A stretch of DNA of 11,735 nucleotides, taken from positions 1 through 11,735 of the forward strand of contig VHBM01000033.1 of assembly GCA_016871975.1 (NCBI GenBank). The letters run 5' to 3'. Positions 1 through 4,991 of the stretch are shown piece after piece. Numbering within the stretch: the first letter of the stretch is position 1; each line of letters starts with the position of its first letter. The position numbers were made by a program, and so were the translations under genes. The notes below the pieces were generated by a model that saw only the letters and a list, made by a program, of their open reading frames with translations, was not told where the DNA came from and did not search any database. The DNA is from Nitrososphaerota archaeon. Lineage in GTDB: Archaea; Thermoproteota; Nitrososphaeria; Nitrososphaerales; Nitrosopumilaceae.

Positions 1-54
1 AAGGCCCTTGCATCCCAAGAAAAGGCAAAACGCAAGACAAGGCGTAAAAATTAA
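1..54 (+). CDS. C-terminal tail of an unidentified basic protein (partial)
   Basis: Frame 1 is open from the window edge to a TAA at 52-54 and encodes KALASQEKAKRKTRRKN. The lysine/arginine-rich end resembles the tails of ribosomal or other nucleic-acid-binding proteins, but 17 residues are too few to name a family. A run of six T follows directly (58-63), as expected after an archaeal gene on this strand. Frame 2 is also open over this stretch, so the frame assignment rests on composition and the adjoining terminator. Confidence 0.4.
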   Translation, partial: KALASQEKAKRKTRRKN

Positions 55-63
55 TTCTTTTTT
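55..63 (+). terminator. Oligo-T terminator after the partial gene
   Basis: A T-rich tract with six consecutive T (58-63) begins right after the TAA. Archaeal RNA polymerase terminates at such U-tracts, helped by FttA, whose gene is in this same window. No hairpin precedes it. Confidence 0.45.
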
Positions 64-84
64 GTCTAAAAGACGCTAGGCATA

Positions 85-128
85 ACAAACAGATCGTTTG
101 TAAAGCATCATAAGCTATTAGATCTAAT
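85..128. repeat. Two inverted repeats upstream of the secreted-protein promoter
   Basis: ACAAAC (85-90) is mirrored by GTTTGT (96-101) around a 5-base spacer. ATTAGATCTAAT (117-128) is a perfect 12-bp palindrome. Both lie upstream of the TATA-like box at 143-150, where archaeal activators or repressors often bind. An operator role is inference; chance palindromes are common in AT-rich DNA. Confidence 0.35.
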
Positions 129-142
129 GAATTATGCGTCAT

Positions 143-150
143 CTTAATAT
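143..150 (+). promoter_or_regulatory. TATA box of the secreted-protein gene
   Basis: CTTAATAT is centred about 26 bases upstream of the GTG at 173, the standard archaeal TATA-to-start distance. This implies a leaderless mRNA and supports the GTG start. Confidence 0.55.
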
Positions 151-172
151 GTAACTTTTCTAAAAAAAATTT

Positions 173-589
173 GTGCGCACTACTATAGCTCTTGCAGTAT
201 TTGCAGCATTTCTATCAACAATTGCCATCTCACCAAGCTTTGCAGAAACACAACAATCAGTTACAGAAACAATACCGATTGATGATACACTAGCTATAGA
301 AAAAACCACACTTACCATGAACATACCATCAAACAACAAGCTTCCATTTGGAGCTGTTTGGGGAAAAATCGATAATGCTGCACTTGAATATCCTGTAATA
401 ATCCAGATCTATAAAGGAAAAGACGCATATCATTTTGCACAAACCGATGTTAAAGCAGACGGCTCTTATGAATACAGATTCAGAGTTATGGATTCAAATT
501 CTGATAGAACAATCAAAATTTTTGAAGGTGACTATACAGTAAAAATCTTCAAGGTAGTTAATGTGCCTTCAACATTCAAGTCTGCTTAG
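173..589 (+). CDS. Small secreted protein of unknown function
   Basis: 138 aa from a GTG start. Residues 1-24 form a textbook Sec signal peptide: one arginine near the start, a hydrophobic core (IALAVFAAFLSTIAI) and an S-F-A cleavage site before ETQQ. The mature chain of about 114 residues has no cysteine. Its second half (GAVWGKIDNAALEYPVIIQI and the G-S-Y-E-Y-R-F segment) looks like alternating beta strands of a small beta-sandwich, as in many exported or cell-surface proteins of ammonia-oxidising archaea. There is no C-terminal membrane anchor, so it should be released or bound to the S-layer. The GTG is chosen because the TATA box fits a leaderless start and the signal peptide begins there. 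Its last 14 bases overlap the 3' end of the opposing flavoprotein gene. Function unknown. Confidence 0.8.
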   Translation: MRTTIALAVFAAFLSTIAISPSFAETQQSVTETIPIDDTLAIEKTTLTMNIPSNNKLPFGAVWGKIDNAALEYPVIIQIYKGKDAYHFAQTDVKADGSYEYRFRVMDSNSDRTIKIFEGDYTVKIFKVVNVPSTFKSA

Positions 590-1097
590 AAGCCAAGACA
601 AGCGTCTCATCAACTAGCTCTTTTAATTTAGCCTTTGCGTCATCGCCCATAGTTCCATCCTTTATCATATCTACAGTCATGTACACTGCTTTTGGGTTTG
701 TAATGACTCGAAAATATGACATTAGCTGTGTTACAAGCGTTTGGACATCAGTAAAGCCAATGTTCCCAGAGGCCATAATTGCCATGCCTGCAACCTTTCC
801 TGCAGTTTTTTTGTAGTTGATGTACTCAAATAGATTCTTTAGCGAAGAGCTGAAAAACGAGTTGTATATTGGCGTTCCAACAAGCCAGACATCTGCATCT
901 GTTATATCACTTGCAGCCTGCATTGTGACATCGCTGTACTTTTCGGTAGGACCGCAGTAGCAGTCTATCTTGTTTTCTGAAAGATTGATGAACTTTGTTT
1001 CATTGTTTTTTGTCTTTGCATACTCGTAGACAAATCTCATCATTACCTCTGTGTTTGCTCCTTTTCTTGGGCTGCCAGAAATAACTACAACTTTCAT
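576..1097 (-). CDS. NADPH-dependent FMN reductase-like flavoprotein
   Basis: 173 aa, typical length for the flavodoxin-fold NAD(P)H:FMN reductase family (PF03358). The start MKVVVISGSPRKGANTE contains the phosphate-binding loop for FMN (GSPRKGANT, residues 8-16). TPIYNSFFSSSLKNLF (75-90) is the second flavin-contacting loop, and ASGNIGFTDVQT (109-120) the third conserved region. A Cys-x-Cys pair (46, 48) sits where iron-sulfur flavoproteins carry a four-cysteine cluster, but two cysteines are too few for that assignment. Expected role: cytosolic reduction of FMN or of small quinone-like acceptors; the true substrate cannot be read from sequence. A TATA box 26 bp upstream makes the ATG at 1097 a leaderless start. 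The neighbour beyond the tRNA, bluB, needs reduced FMN, so this protein could supply it (inference). Confidence 0.82.
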   Translation of the reverse strand: MKVVVISGSPRKGANTEVMMRFVYEYAKTKNNETKFINLSENKIDCYCGPTEKYSDVTMQAASDITDADVWLVGTPIYNSFFSSSLKNLFEYINYKKTAGKVAGMAIMASGNIGFTDVQTLVTQLMSYFRVITNPKAVYMTVDMIKDGTMGDDAKAKLKELVDETLVLASKQT

Positions 1098-1118
1098 AAC
1101 GCATCTCTATTGTCAGTC

Positions 1119-1127
1119 TATTTAAAT
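1119..1127 (-). promoter_or_regulatory. TATA box of the FMN reductase-like gene
   Basis: On the minus strand this reads ATTTAAATA, a near-ideal archaeal box A centred about 26 bp before the ATG at 1097. It implies leaderless initiation, separate from the tRNA upstream. Confidence 0.65.
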
Positions 1128-1155
1128 CAAAATTGAAAATCATTTTAGAATAATA

Positions 1156-1251
1156 CGGGCTTGGAGGGCTTCGATCCCTCGACCTGTAACTTAGGAGGCT
1201 ACTGCGCTGTCCATGTTGCACGTCATTTTGATGACTCTGCGCTACAAGCCC
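1156..1251 (-). tRNA. tRNA-Arg(CCT) with a 21-nt D-loop intron
   Basis: Read on the minus strand, acceptor GGGCTTG (1251-1245) pairs fully with CAAGCCC (1163-1157), with G73 at 1156 and no encoded CCA. The anticodon arm is GTAGC-CTCCTAA-GTTAC, giving anticodon CCT (1195-1193), T33 and A37. The variable loop is AGGTC and the T arm GAGGG-ATCGAAG-CCCTC; A at position 54 instead of T is slightly unusual. The D stem is GCGC/GCGC but is separated by 31 nt. Removing 1236-1216 leaves the canonical D loop AGCATGGACA and a normal 75-nt tRNA. It decodes AGG. A minus-strand TATA box lies about 27 bp upstream, overlapping the stop codon of bluB. Confidence 0.9.
1216..1236 (-). other. Non-canonical tRNA intron (relaxed bulge-helix-bulge)
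   Basis: The intron lies between D-loop positions 15 and 16. Around it the RNA can form the motif cut by archaeal tRNA-splicing endonuclease: the exon D-stem GCGC pairs with GUGC at the intron 3' end (4-bp central helix, one G-U), 3-nt bulges AGA and AAC follow each strand of that helix, and the intron closes with a GUCAU/AUGAC helix and a CAAA loop. Cutting after the second bulge base on each side frees exactly 21 nt. The outer exon helix is poor, so this is the relaxed form (no outer helix) rather than the full motif. It is too short to encode anything. Confidence 0.85.
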
Positions 1252-1273
1252 ATCATCAAAAAGCATACATGTA

Positions 1274-1282
1274 ATTATTTAA
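1274..1282 (-). promoter_or_regulatory. TATA box of tRNA-Arg(CCT)
   Basis: The minus strand reads TTAAATAAT, centred about 27 bp before the first tRNA base at 1251. It overlaps the TAA stop codon of the upstream bluB gene (1281-1279), so the tRNA promoter is embedded in that gene's end. Confidence 0.55.
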
Positions 1283-1989
1283 GCATAGTCGAGATTTGTT
1301 TTGATCAATTCTTTGATTGTATTCCAACTTGAATTTTCTTTTTGATTCCATTTTTCATAATACACTACATCTTGCAGCTGTAGTCTTTCAAGCCAGCCAG
1401 CTGACTCTAGATCAGGTCTTGTCGCAAACTCTGACACATAGCCAAGACAAAGATACGCAACCGGGATAACATGCTCTGGAAGTTCGAGCAATTTTTTTAA
1501 TATATCATTTGAGAGAATGCTGACCCACCCGACACCAATCCCTTCAGACCTTGCAGCAAGCCATAGATTCTGTACAGCACAGCAAACACTATACAGTCCA
1601 GTCTCTGGAATGCTTGATCTGCCAATTACAAAGGGGCCAAACCTTGACGGATCATATGTAACGCATATGTTAAGAGGTGAGTCTAGTATTCCTTCCAGCT
1701 TGAAGGATAGGTATTTTGATTTTCTTGGCTCTTCTACAAATTTTGATGAACGCATCTTTTCAGCCTCAAACGAATCTTTGATCCTTTTTCTAATCTCATA
1801 GTCTTTGATCAAAATAAAATTCCACGGCTGGGAAAAACCTACAGAAGGTGCATGATGTGCTGCAGAAAGAATTCGCGACAAAACTTTTTCATCTATAGGA
1901 CTAGATGTAAAATGCGATCGTACATCTCTTCTAGAAAATATTGCCTTGTAAAGACCAGACTTTTCTTCGTCTGAAAAATCATTATTCAT
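1279..1989 (-). CDS. bluB: 5,6-dimethylbenzimidazole synthase BluB
   Basis: 236 aa, nitroreductase fold. BluB breaks down reduced FMN with O2 to make 5,6-dimethylbenzimidazole, the lower ligand of true vitamin B12. It is separated from ordinary nitroreductases by SRRDVRSHF (19-27), AAHHAPSVGFSQPWNFIL (43-60), KLEGILDSPLNICVTYD (97-113), LYSVCCAVQNLWLAARSEG (132-150) and GVGWVSIL (152-159). The two residues known to be essential in Sinorhizobium BluB (Asp32, Ser167) correspond here to Asp22 and Ser157, with the same spacing. The C-terminus runs about 20 residues past the usual end (from roughly residue 215), a polar tail of unknown role. The ATG at 1989 places the conserved block normally. Ammonia-oxidising archaea are known cobalamin producers, so a functional gene is expected. 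A flavin reductase-like gene lies on the same strand beyond one tRNA. Confidence 0.93.
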   Translation of the reverse strand: MNNDFSDEEKSGLYKAIFSRRDVRSHFTSSPIDEKVLSRILSAAHHAPSVGFSQPWNFILIKDYEIRKRIKDSFEAEKMRSSKFVEEPRKSKYLSFKLEGILDSPLNICVTYDPSRFGPFVIGRSSIPETGLYSVCCAVQNLWLAARSEGIGVGWVSILSNDILKKLLELPEHVIPVAYLCLGYVSEFATRPDLESAGWLERLQLQDVVYYEKWNQKENSSWNTIKELIKTNLDYA

Positions 1990-2030
1990 AGAAACTGTGT
2001 AATTTTTGGACTATTCATGTTTTGTTAAAC

Positions 2031-2039
2031 GTTAATAAT
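2031..2039 (+). promoter_or_regulatory. Probable TATA box of tRNA-Val
   Basis: GTTAATAAT lies about 28 bp upstream of the tRNA 5' end at 2064. The same AT-rich stretch read on the other strand (ATTATTAAC) could drive bluB with a roughly 20-nt leader, so it may serve both directions. Confidence 0.4.
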
Positions 2040-2063
2040 GTCTACATCAGGTCTTGTCTCAGC

Positions 2064-2140
2064 GGGCCGATAGTCTAGTTGGTTAGGATACCGCCTCGAC
2101 ACGGCGGTGGTCGAGAGTTCAAATCTCTCTCGGCCCACCA
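2064..2140 (+). tRNA. tRNA-Val(GAC), CCA encoded, atypical C33
   Basis: Acceptor GGGCCGA (2064-2070) pairs perfectly with TCGGCCC (2130-2136), followed by A73 and an encoded CCA (2138-2140). D arm GTCT-AGTTGGTTA-GGAT; anticodon stem CCGCC/GGCGG; variable loop TGGTC; T arm GAGAG-TTCAAAT-CTCTC. The anticodon loop is TCGACAC, which puts GAC at 2098-2100. A35, C36 and A73 are valine identity elements, so it should decode GUC and GUU. The oddity is C at position 33, where almost all elongator tRNAs have U. There is no intron. Confidence 0.88.
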
Positions 2141-2144
2141 AAAT

Positions 2145-2150
2145 CAAAAA
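2145..2150 (-). terminator. Oligo-T terminator of the LEA14-like gene
   Basis: On the minus strand, T-rich sequence including a run of six T follows the TAG stop at 2154 within a few bases. It sits in the small gap between this gene and the 3' end of tRNA-Val. Confidence 0.45.
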
Positions 2151-2153
2151 ACA

Positions 2154-2696
2154 CTATAGCGTACTTGAAAACTCTTTTTCAATAAGACTCCAGGCAGTCT
2201 CTACAGTAACTACGCCTGTTACGCTATACTCTACATTTTCCCCACCTGCAATTGCCTTGTATTCTTCGGTTATAGTATCTGATAGGACAAACTGGAAAGC
2301 ACTTTTGAGTGGTATCTCGACTCCTGGATAAAACGCAGCCCTGCCAGGCATTGCAATATCTTCAGTAGAGTACTGGCCTGTGCCAAGCGACTTGCCGTTT
2401 GCAAAAAGCTCATACGAGATAAGGGGAATTGTGAATGTCTTGTCACTTGGATTCTTTACAAGAAACGTTGTTTCAAGCTTTATGCGGTTTTCTATGCTAT
2501 TGACATCAACAACCTCAACACTAGCTAGTTTGATCTCAGCTAGCTCCAGATGCGGCACATCAAGGCTAGAGTAATAGACGATGCCACCCATCAAAGCAAG
2601 CAGGCCACCTATTGCGGCAAAAAGAATCATTCGCCCCTGTAGTGTTACCAAGTCATTGTTTTCAGAGTTTGTACAACTAAAAAATGTTGTTAACAT
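2154..2696 (-). CDS. Membrane-anchored LEA14/WHy-like protein, unknown function
   Basis: Up to 180 aa from the first ATG. Residues 24-42 (ILFAAIGGLLALMGGIVYY) are one membrane helix. The rest is an outward-facing beta-rich domain with the pattern of the LEA14/WHy fold: LASVEVVDVNSIENRIKLE, then TTFLVKNPSDKTFTIPLI with the family's Asn-Pro signature, then a polar beta-sandwich to the end. Such domains occur in water-stress proteins and in many archaeal surface proteins; no enzymatic residues are visible. The start is uncertain. The strongest upstream AT box (about 2701-2709) would begin transcription near 2680, inside the first codons, favouring TTG at 2651 (16th codon) or ATG at 2630 (23rd codon). 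The latter gives a protein starting directly with the membrane helix. Confidence 0.75.
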   Translation of the reverse strand: MLTTFFSCTNSENNDLVTLQGRMILFAAIGGLLALMGGIVYYSSLDVPHLELAEIKLASVEVVDVNSIENRIKLETTFLVKNPSDKTFTIPLISYELFANGKSLGTGQYSTEDIAMPGRAAFYPGVEIPLKSAFQFVLSDTITEEYKAIAGGENVEYSVTGVVTVETAWSLIEKEFSSTL

Positions 2697-2700
2697 CCAA

Positions 2701-2712
2701 ATAGATAATATC
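2701..2712. promoter_or_regulatory. AT-rich box between divergent genes, possible bidirectional promoter
   Basis: ATAGATAATATC lies in the 39-bp gap between two divergent genes. For the plus gene, GATAATATC is centred about 28 bp before the ATG at 2736, fitting leaderless initiation. On the minus strand, TTATCTAT would set a start near 2680. TATA elements are poorly directional, so one box could feed both genes. Confidence 0.45.
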
Positions 2713-2735
2713 TGTTAGAACAACATCGATTCACC

Positions 2736-3230
2736 ATGACAATGGAGCAGGCAGTAATCACTTGGATACATCTTGTCTCTGCAGCAATCTGGGTAGGCGG
2801 CTCTTTATTTATTGGCGCAGTAATATCGCCTCTCCTGAAAACAATGACAACATCAGTGGAAGAAAGACTGCAGTTTATGATCAAAGTTGGACGACGCTTC
2901 AACAAGATTGCAATTCCCTCTCTGATTATACTAATTGGTACAGGAATATACAACTCTGTTTCATTTTTTAACAATCCAGATTTCTTGTTATCATCAAGCT
3001 ATGGAAATTTTCTAATCATAAAGATAATTCTTGTCGTTGCACTAATCATAGCATATGCAGTACATGTTAGAATAATTAGAAAAGACGTGGAAGAGAAAAT
3101 AATCTCAAAGCAGCTATCAGAAACTCAGGTGCAAAGATTGAGAAAAAAAATAATCATACTTGGTGAGATAACCATGGTCTTGTCTGTTGCAGTCTTGTTT
3201 ATAGCTGCACTGCTTGATGCTGGGGCATGA
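2736..3230 (+). CDS. CopD-like four-helix membrane protein
   Basis: 164 aa with four predicted membrane helices at about 8-30, 57-77, 91-113 and 140-162. The first holds the CopD-type signature WIHLVSAAIWVGGSLF (10-25) with a histidine at 12; a second histidine lies at the end of helix 3 (YAVHVRI, His110). This fits the copper-resistance D / DUF-type membrane domain family, thought to take part in copper uptake or haem-related redox chemistry. It is shorter than full bacterial CopD (about 300 aa) and is not fused to CopC. Copper handling matters in ammonia oxidisers, which depend on copper enzymes, but copper specificity here is inference. The ATG at 2736 (a second in-frame ATG is two codons on) follows a TATA box by 28 bp. 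nadM follows after 36 bp with its own promoter. Confidence 0.75.
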   Translation: MTMEQAVITWIHLVSAAIWVGGSLFIGAVISPLLKTMTTSVEERLQFMIKVGRRFNKIAIPSLIILIGTGIYNSVSFFNNPDFLLSSSYGNFLIIKIILVVALIIAYAVHVRIIRKDVEEKIISKQLSETQVQRLRKKIIILGEITMVLSVAVLFIAALLDAGA

Positions 3231-3239
3231 CTGAAATTT

Positions 3240-3247
3240 TTTAAATA
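3240..3247 (+). promoter_or_regulatory. TATA box of nadM
   Basis: TTTAAATA, preceded by more T, is centred about 24-26 bp before the nadM ATG at 3267 and squeezed into the gap after the CopD-like gene. It predicts a leaderless nadM transcript. Confidence 0.65.
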
Positions 3248-3266
3248 ACACAAAACAAGCTGCGAC

Positions 3267-3770
3267 ATGAATGGACTTTTGATTGGTAGATTTCAGCCGT
3301 TTCACCTAGGACACCTAGAGGCAATCATGTTTGGATTGTCTAAGGTAGAAAACCTGTGGATAGGAATTGGCAGCTCTAACAAATCAAATGAAATGAAAAA
3401 TCCCTTCACTGCAGACGAAAGAAAGGAGATGATCCTATCATCGATTGATAAAAAAACTGCAGAAAAAATCAAGATCTTCTATCTCCCAGACGCTGGTGAT
3501 CACAGCAAATGGGTACAAACAGTTAATTCAATCGTTCCAAAATATGATGTCGTATTTTCAAATGACGAGCTAACTCAACACATCTTTGAAAGACATGAAG
3601 TAAAGGTAATTCCTGTCACACTAAAACAACGCGAATCACTTTCAGGCACAAACATCAGAGAAAAAATAGCAAACGACAAGGACTGGAAAAATCTTGTCCC
3701 AGACGGAACAAGAAATGTTTTGTTAAAAATTAATGCAAAAGACAGACTCCAAGTCTTTAATTATAAATAA
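3267..3770 (+). CDS. nadM: Nicotinamide-nucleotide adenylyltransferase (archaeal NadM type)
   Basis: 167 aa, the usual size of archaeal NMN adenylyltransferase. It joins NMN and ATP to make NAD+ (EC 2.7.7.1) in the cytosol. The nucleotidyltransferase signature GRFQPFHLGH (7-16) carries the H-x-G-H motif that binds ATP phosphates. NPFTADERKEMI (45-56) is a typical NadM segment. SGTNIR (126-131) is the second signature, corresponding to ISSTxIR, and contacts the triphosphate. All key motifs are intact. The ATG follows a strong TATA box at leaderless distance and has no Shine-Dalgarno site. The TATA box of the next gene overlaps this gene's stop codon. Confidence 0.95.
   Translation: MNGLLIGRFQPFHLGHLEAIMFGLSKVENLWIGIGSSNKSNEMKNPFTADERKEMILSSIDKKTAEKIKIFYLPDAGDHSKWVQTVNSIVPKYDVVFSNDELTQHIFERHEVKVIPVTLKQRESLSGTNIREKIANDKDWKNLVPDGTRNVLLKINAKDRLQVFNYK
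3761..3769 (+). promoter_or_regulatory. TATA box of the class-V aminotransferase gene
   Basis: TTATAAATA overlaps the nadM TAA stop (3768-3770). Transcription would begin near 3791, leaving a leader of about 12 nt before the TTG at 3803. Confidence 0.55.
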
Positions 3771-3802
3771 AGCCAGCTGGTAACCCTGTCAGGCGAAATT
3801 AT

Positions 3803-4948
3803 TTGGAATATCTAGTAATGCTTCCAGGTCCTACCAACGTTCCTGAGCGAGTAATGCGGGCAATGATTACACCTGTAATCAATCATAGAAGTCAGGACTT
3901 TGTTGAGCTTTACACCGAAGTAATTGAAAAAACACAACAAGTCTTTCAGACAAAAAACGACATTGTCGCACTTTCTGCATCAGGTACAGGAGCTGTAGAG
4001 GCATCTGTTGTTAATCTAATCAAAAAAGGCGACAAGGTAATCATTCCTGTAAACGGCGAGTTTAGCGGAAGACTAGCACAAATGCTAGAGTGGCAGGGCG
4101 CAAACGTCATAAAACTAGAGACACCGCCAGGACAAAACGCTACATTTGATCAGGTAAAGGAGGCATTTGATAACAATAAAGACGTAAAAGCATTCTATGT
4201 TGTACACAACGAGACATCGACAGGAACCCAGGTAAAGTATCTTGATAAGGTATCAAATCTTACCTCACGAAACGATGCATTCTATGTTGTAGATTCTGTA
4301 TCTTTGCTTGGCGGAGCTGAGCTGCCTGTAGACAAGTGGAAAGTTGATGTATGCATGACAGGCGCACAAAAAGCACTTGCTGCACCAGCTGGAATCTCTC
4401 CAATCTCTGTTAGCCACAAGGCAAAAAAGTACATGATAGAAAACCCGCCAAAAACAATGTATTTCAATTTAGCAAGATACTTCAAGTATTACGAGGAATC
4501 AAAACACACTCCATTCACACCTGCACTGCCGCTTCTCTATGCATACCGCGAGGCACTAAGAATAATTCTAGAGGAAGGACTGGACGCAAGGATACGACGC
4601 CATAAGACATGCTCTGACGCACTATACTCTGGCCTTAGCGCACTTGGCCTTACACCGTTTGCAAAAGAAGAGGATCGTTCCGTTTCCATTATAGCACTAA
4701 ACTATTTGCAGGGACTCGAAGACAATACATTTCGAAATATATTGGCAAAAAAATTCCGCGTCCTCGTTGCTGGGGGATTTGGTAACCTCAAAGGAAAAGT
4801 GTTTCGAGTTGGCTGCATGGGTGAAGTTCATCGATACCATGTGATGCGAACAATTTCTGCAATATCGTCAACACTTAACATGATGAACTACAAAACAAAT
4901 ACAGTTGATGCATTGCAAGTTGCTGAAGAAAAACTCAAGAGTCTCTAA
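3803..4948 (+). CDS. Class-V aminotransferase, alanine/serine-glyoxylate type
   Basis: 381 aa, PLP-dependent, fold type I. It matches the alanine-glyoxylate / serine-pyruvate aminotransferase group: MLPGPTNVPERVMRAM near the start, ASGTGAVEASVVN (60-72), VVDSVSLLGG with Asp164 that holds the PLP ring nitrogen, TGAQKALAAPAGIS with Lys190 as the Schiff-base lysine, TPFTPALPLLYAYREAL (237-253), and FRVGCMG with Arg336 for the substrate carboxylate. It probably interconverts glyoxylate and glycine with alanine or serine as amino donor; ureidoglycine- or phosphonate-specific relatives cannot be excluded, so no symbol is given. The TTG at 3803 is taken as start because it adds the residues MEYLV that commonly precede the L-P-G-P-T motif; ATG at 3818 is the alternative. 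Neighbours nadM and FKBP have their own promoters. Confidence 0.9.
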   Translation: MEYLVMLPGPTNVPERVMRAMITPVINHRSQDFVELYTEVIEKTQQVFQTKNDIVALSASGTGAVEASVVNLIKKGDKVIIPVNGEFSGRLAQMLEWQGANVIKLETPPGQNATFDQVKEAFDNNKDVKAFYVVHNETSTGTQVKYLDKVSNLTSRNDAFYVVDSVSLLGGAELPVDKWKVDVCMTGAQKALAAPAGISPISVSHKAKKYMIENPPKTMYFNLARYFKYYEESKHTPFTPALPLLYAYREALRIILEEGLDARIRRHKTCSDALYSGLSALGLTPFAKEEDRSVSIIALNYLQGLEDNTFRNILAKKFRVLVAGGFGNLKGKVFRVGCMGEVHRYHVMRTISAISSTLNMMNYKTNTVDALQVAEEKLKSL

Positions 4949-4960
4949 ACTTCATGTTAA

Positions 4961-4969
4961 CTTAATATA
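4961..4969 (+). promoter_or_regulatory. TATA box of the FKBP gene
   Basis: CTTAATATA is centred 27 bp before the TTG at 4992. It supports that non-ATG codon as a leaderless start. Confidence 0.65.
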
Positions 4970-4991
4970 AGGAAATTCGAAGCTGACTACA

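Noticed and set aside
1000..1266. Open frame on the minus strand across tRNA-Arg
   Set aside because: It runs through the tRNA and the start of the flavoprotein gene, and its sequence is low in hydrophobic order with no recognisable domain.
1517..1801. Plus-strand open frame inside bluB
   Set aside because: Antisense shadow of a clearly recognised gene; no promoter and no family match.
2107..2331. Plus-strand open frame starting in tRNA-Val
   Set aside because: Begins within the tRNA and continues as antisense of the LEA14-like gene.
2690..2974. Minus-strand open frame opposite the CopD-like gene
   Set aside because: Antisense of a membrane protein with clear helices and family signature; composition not protein-like.
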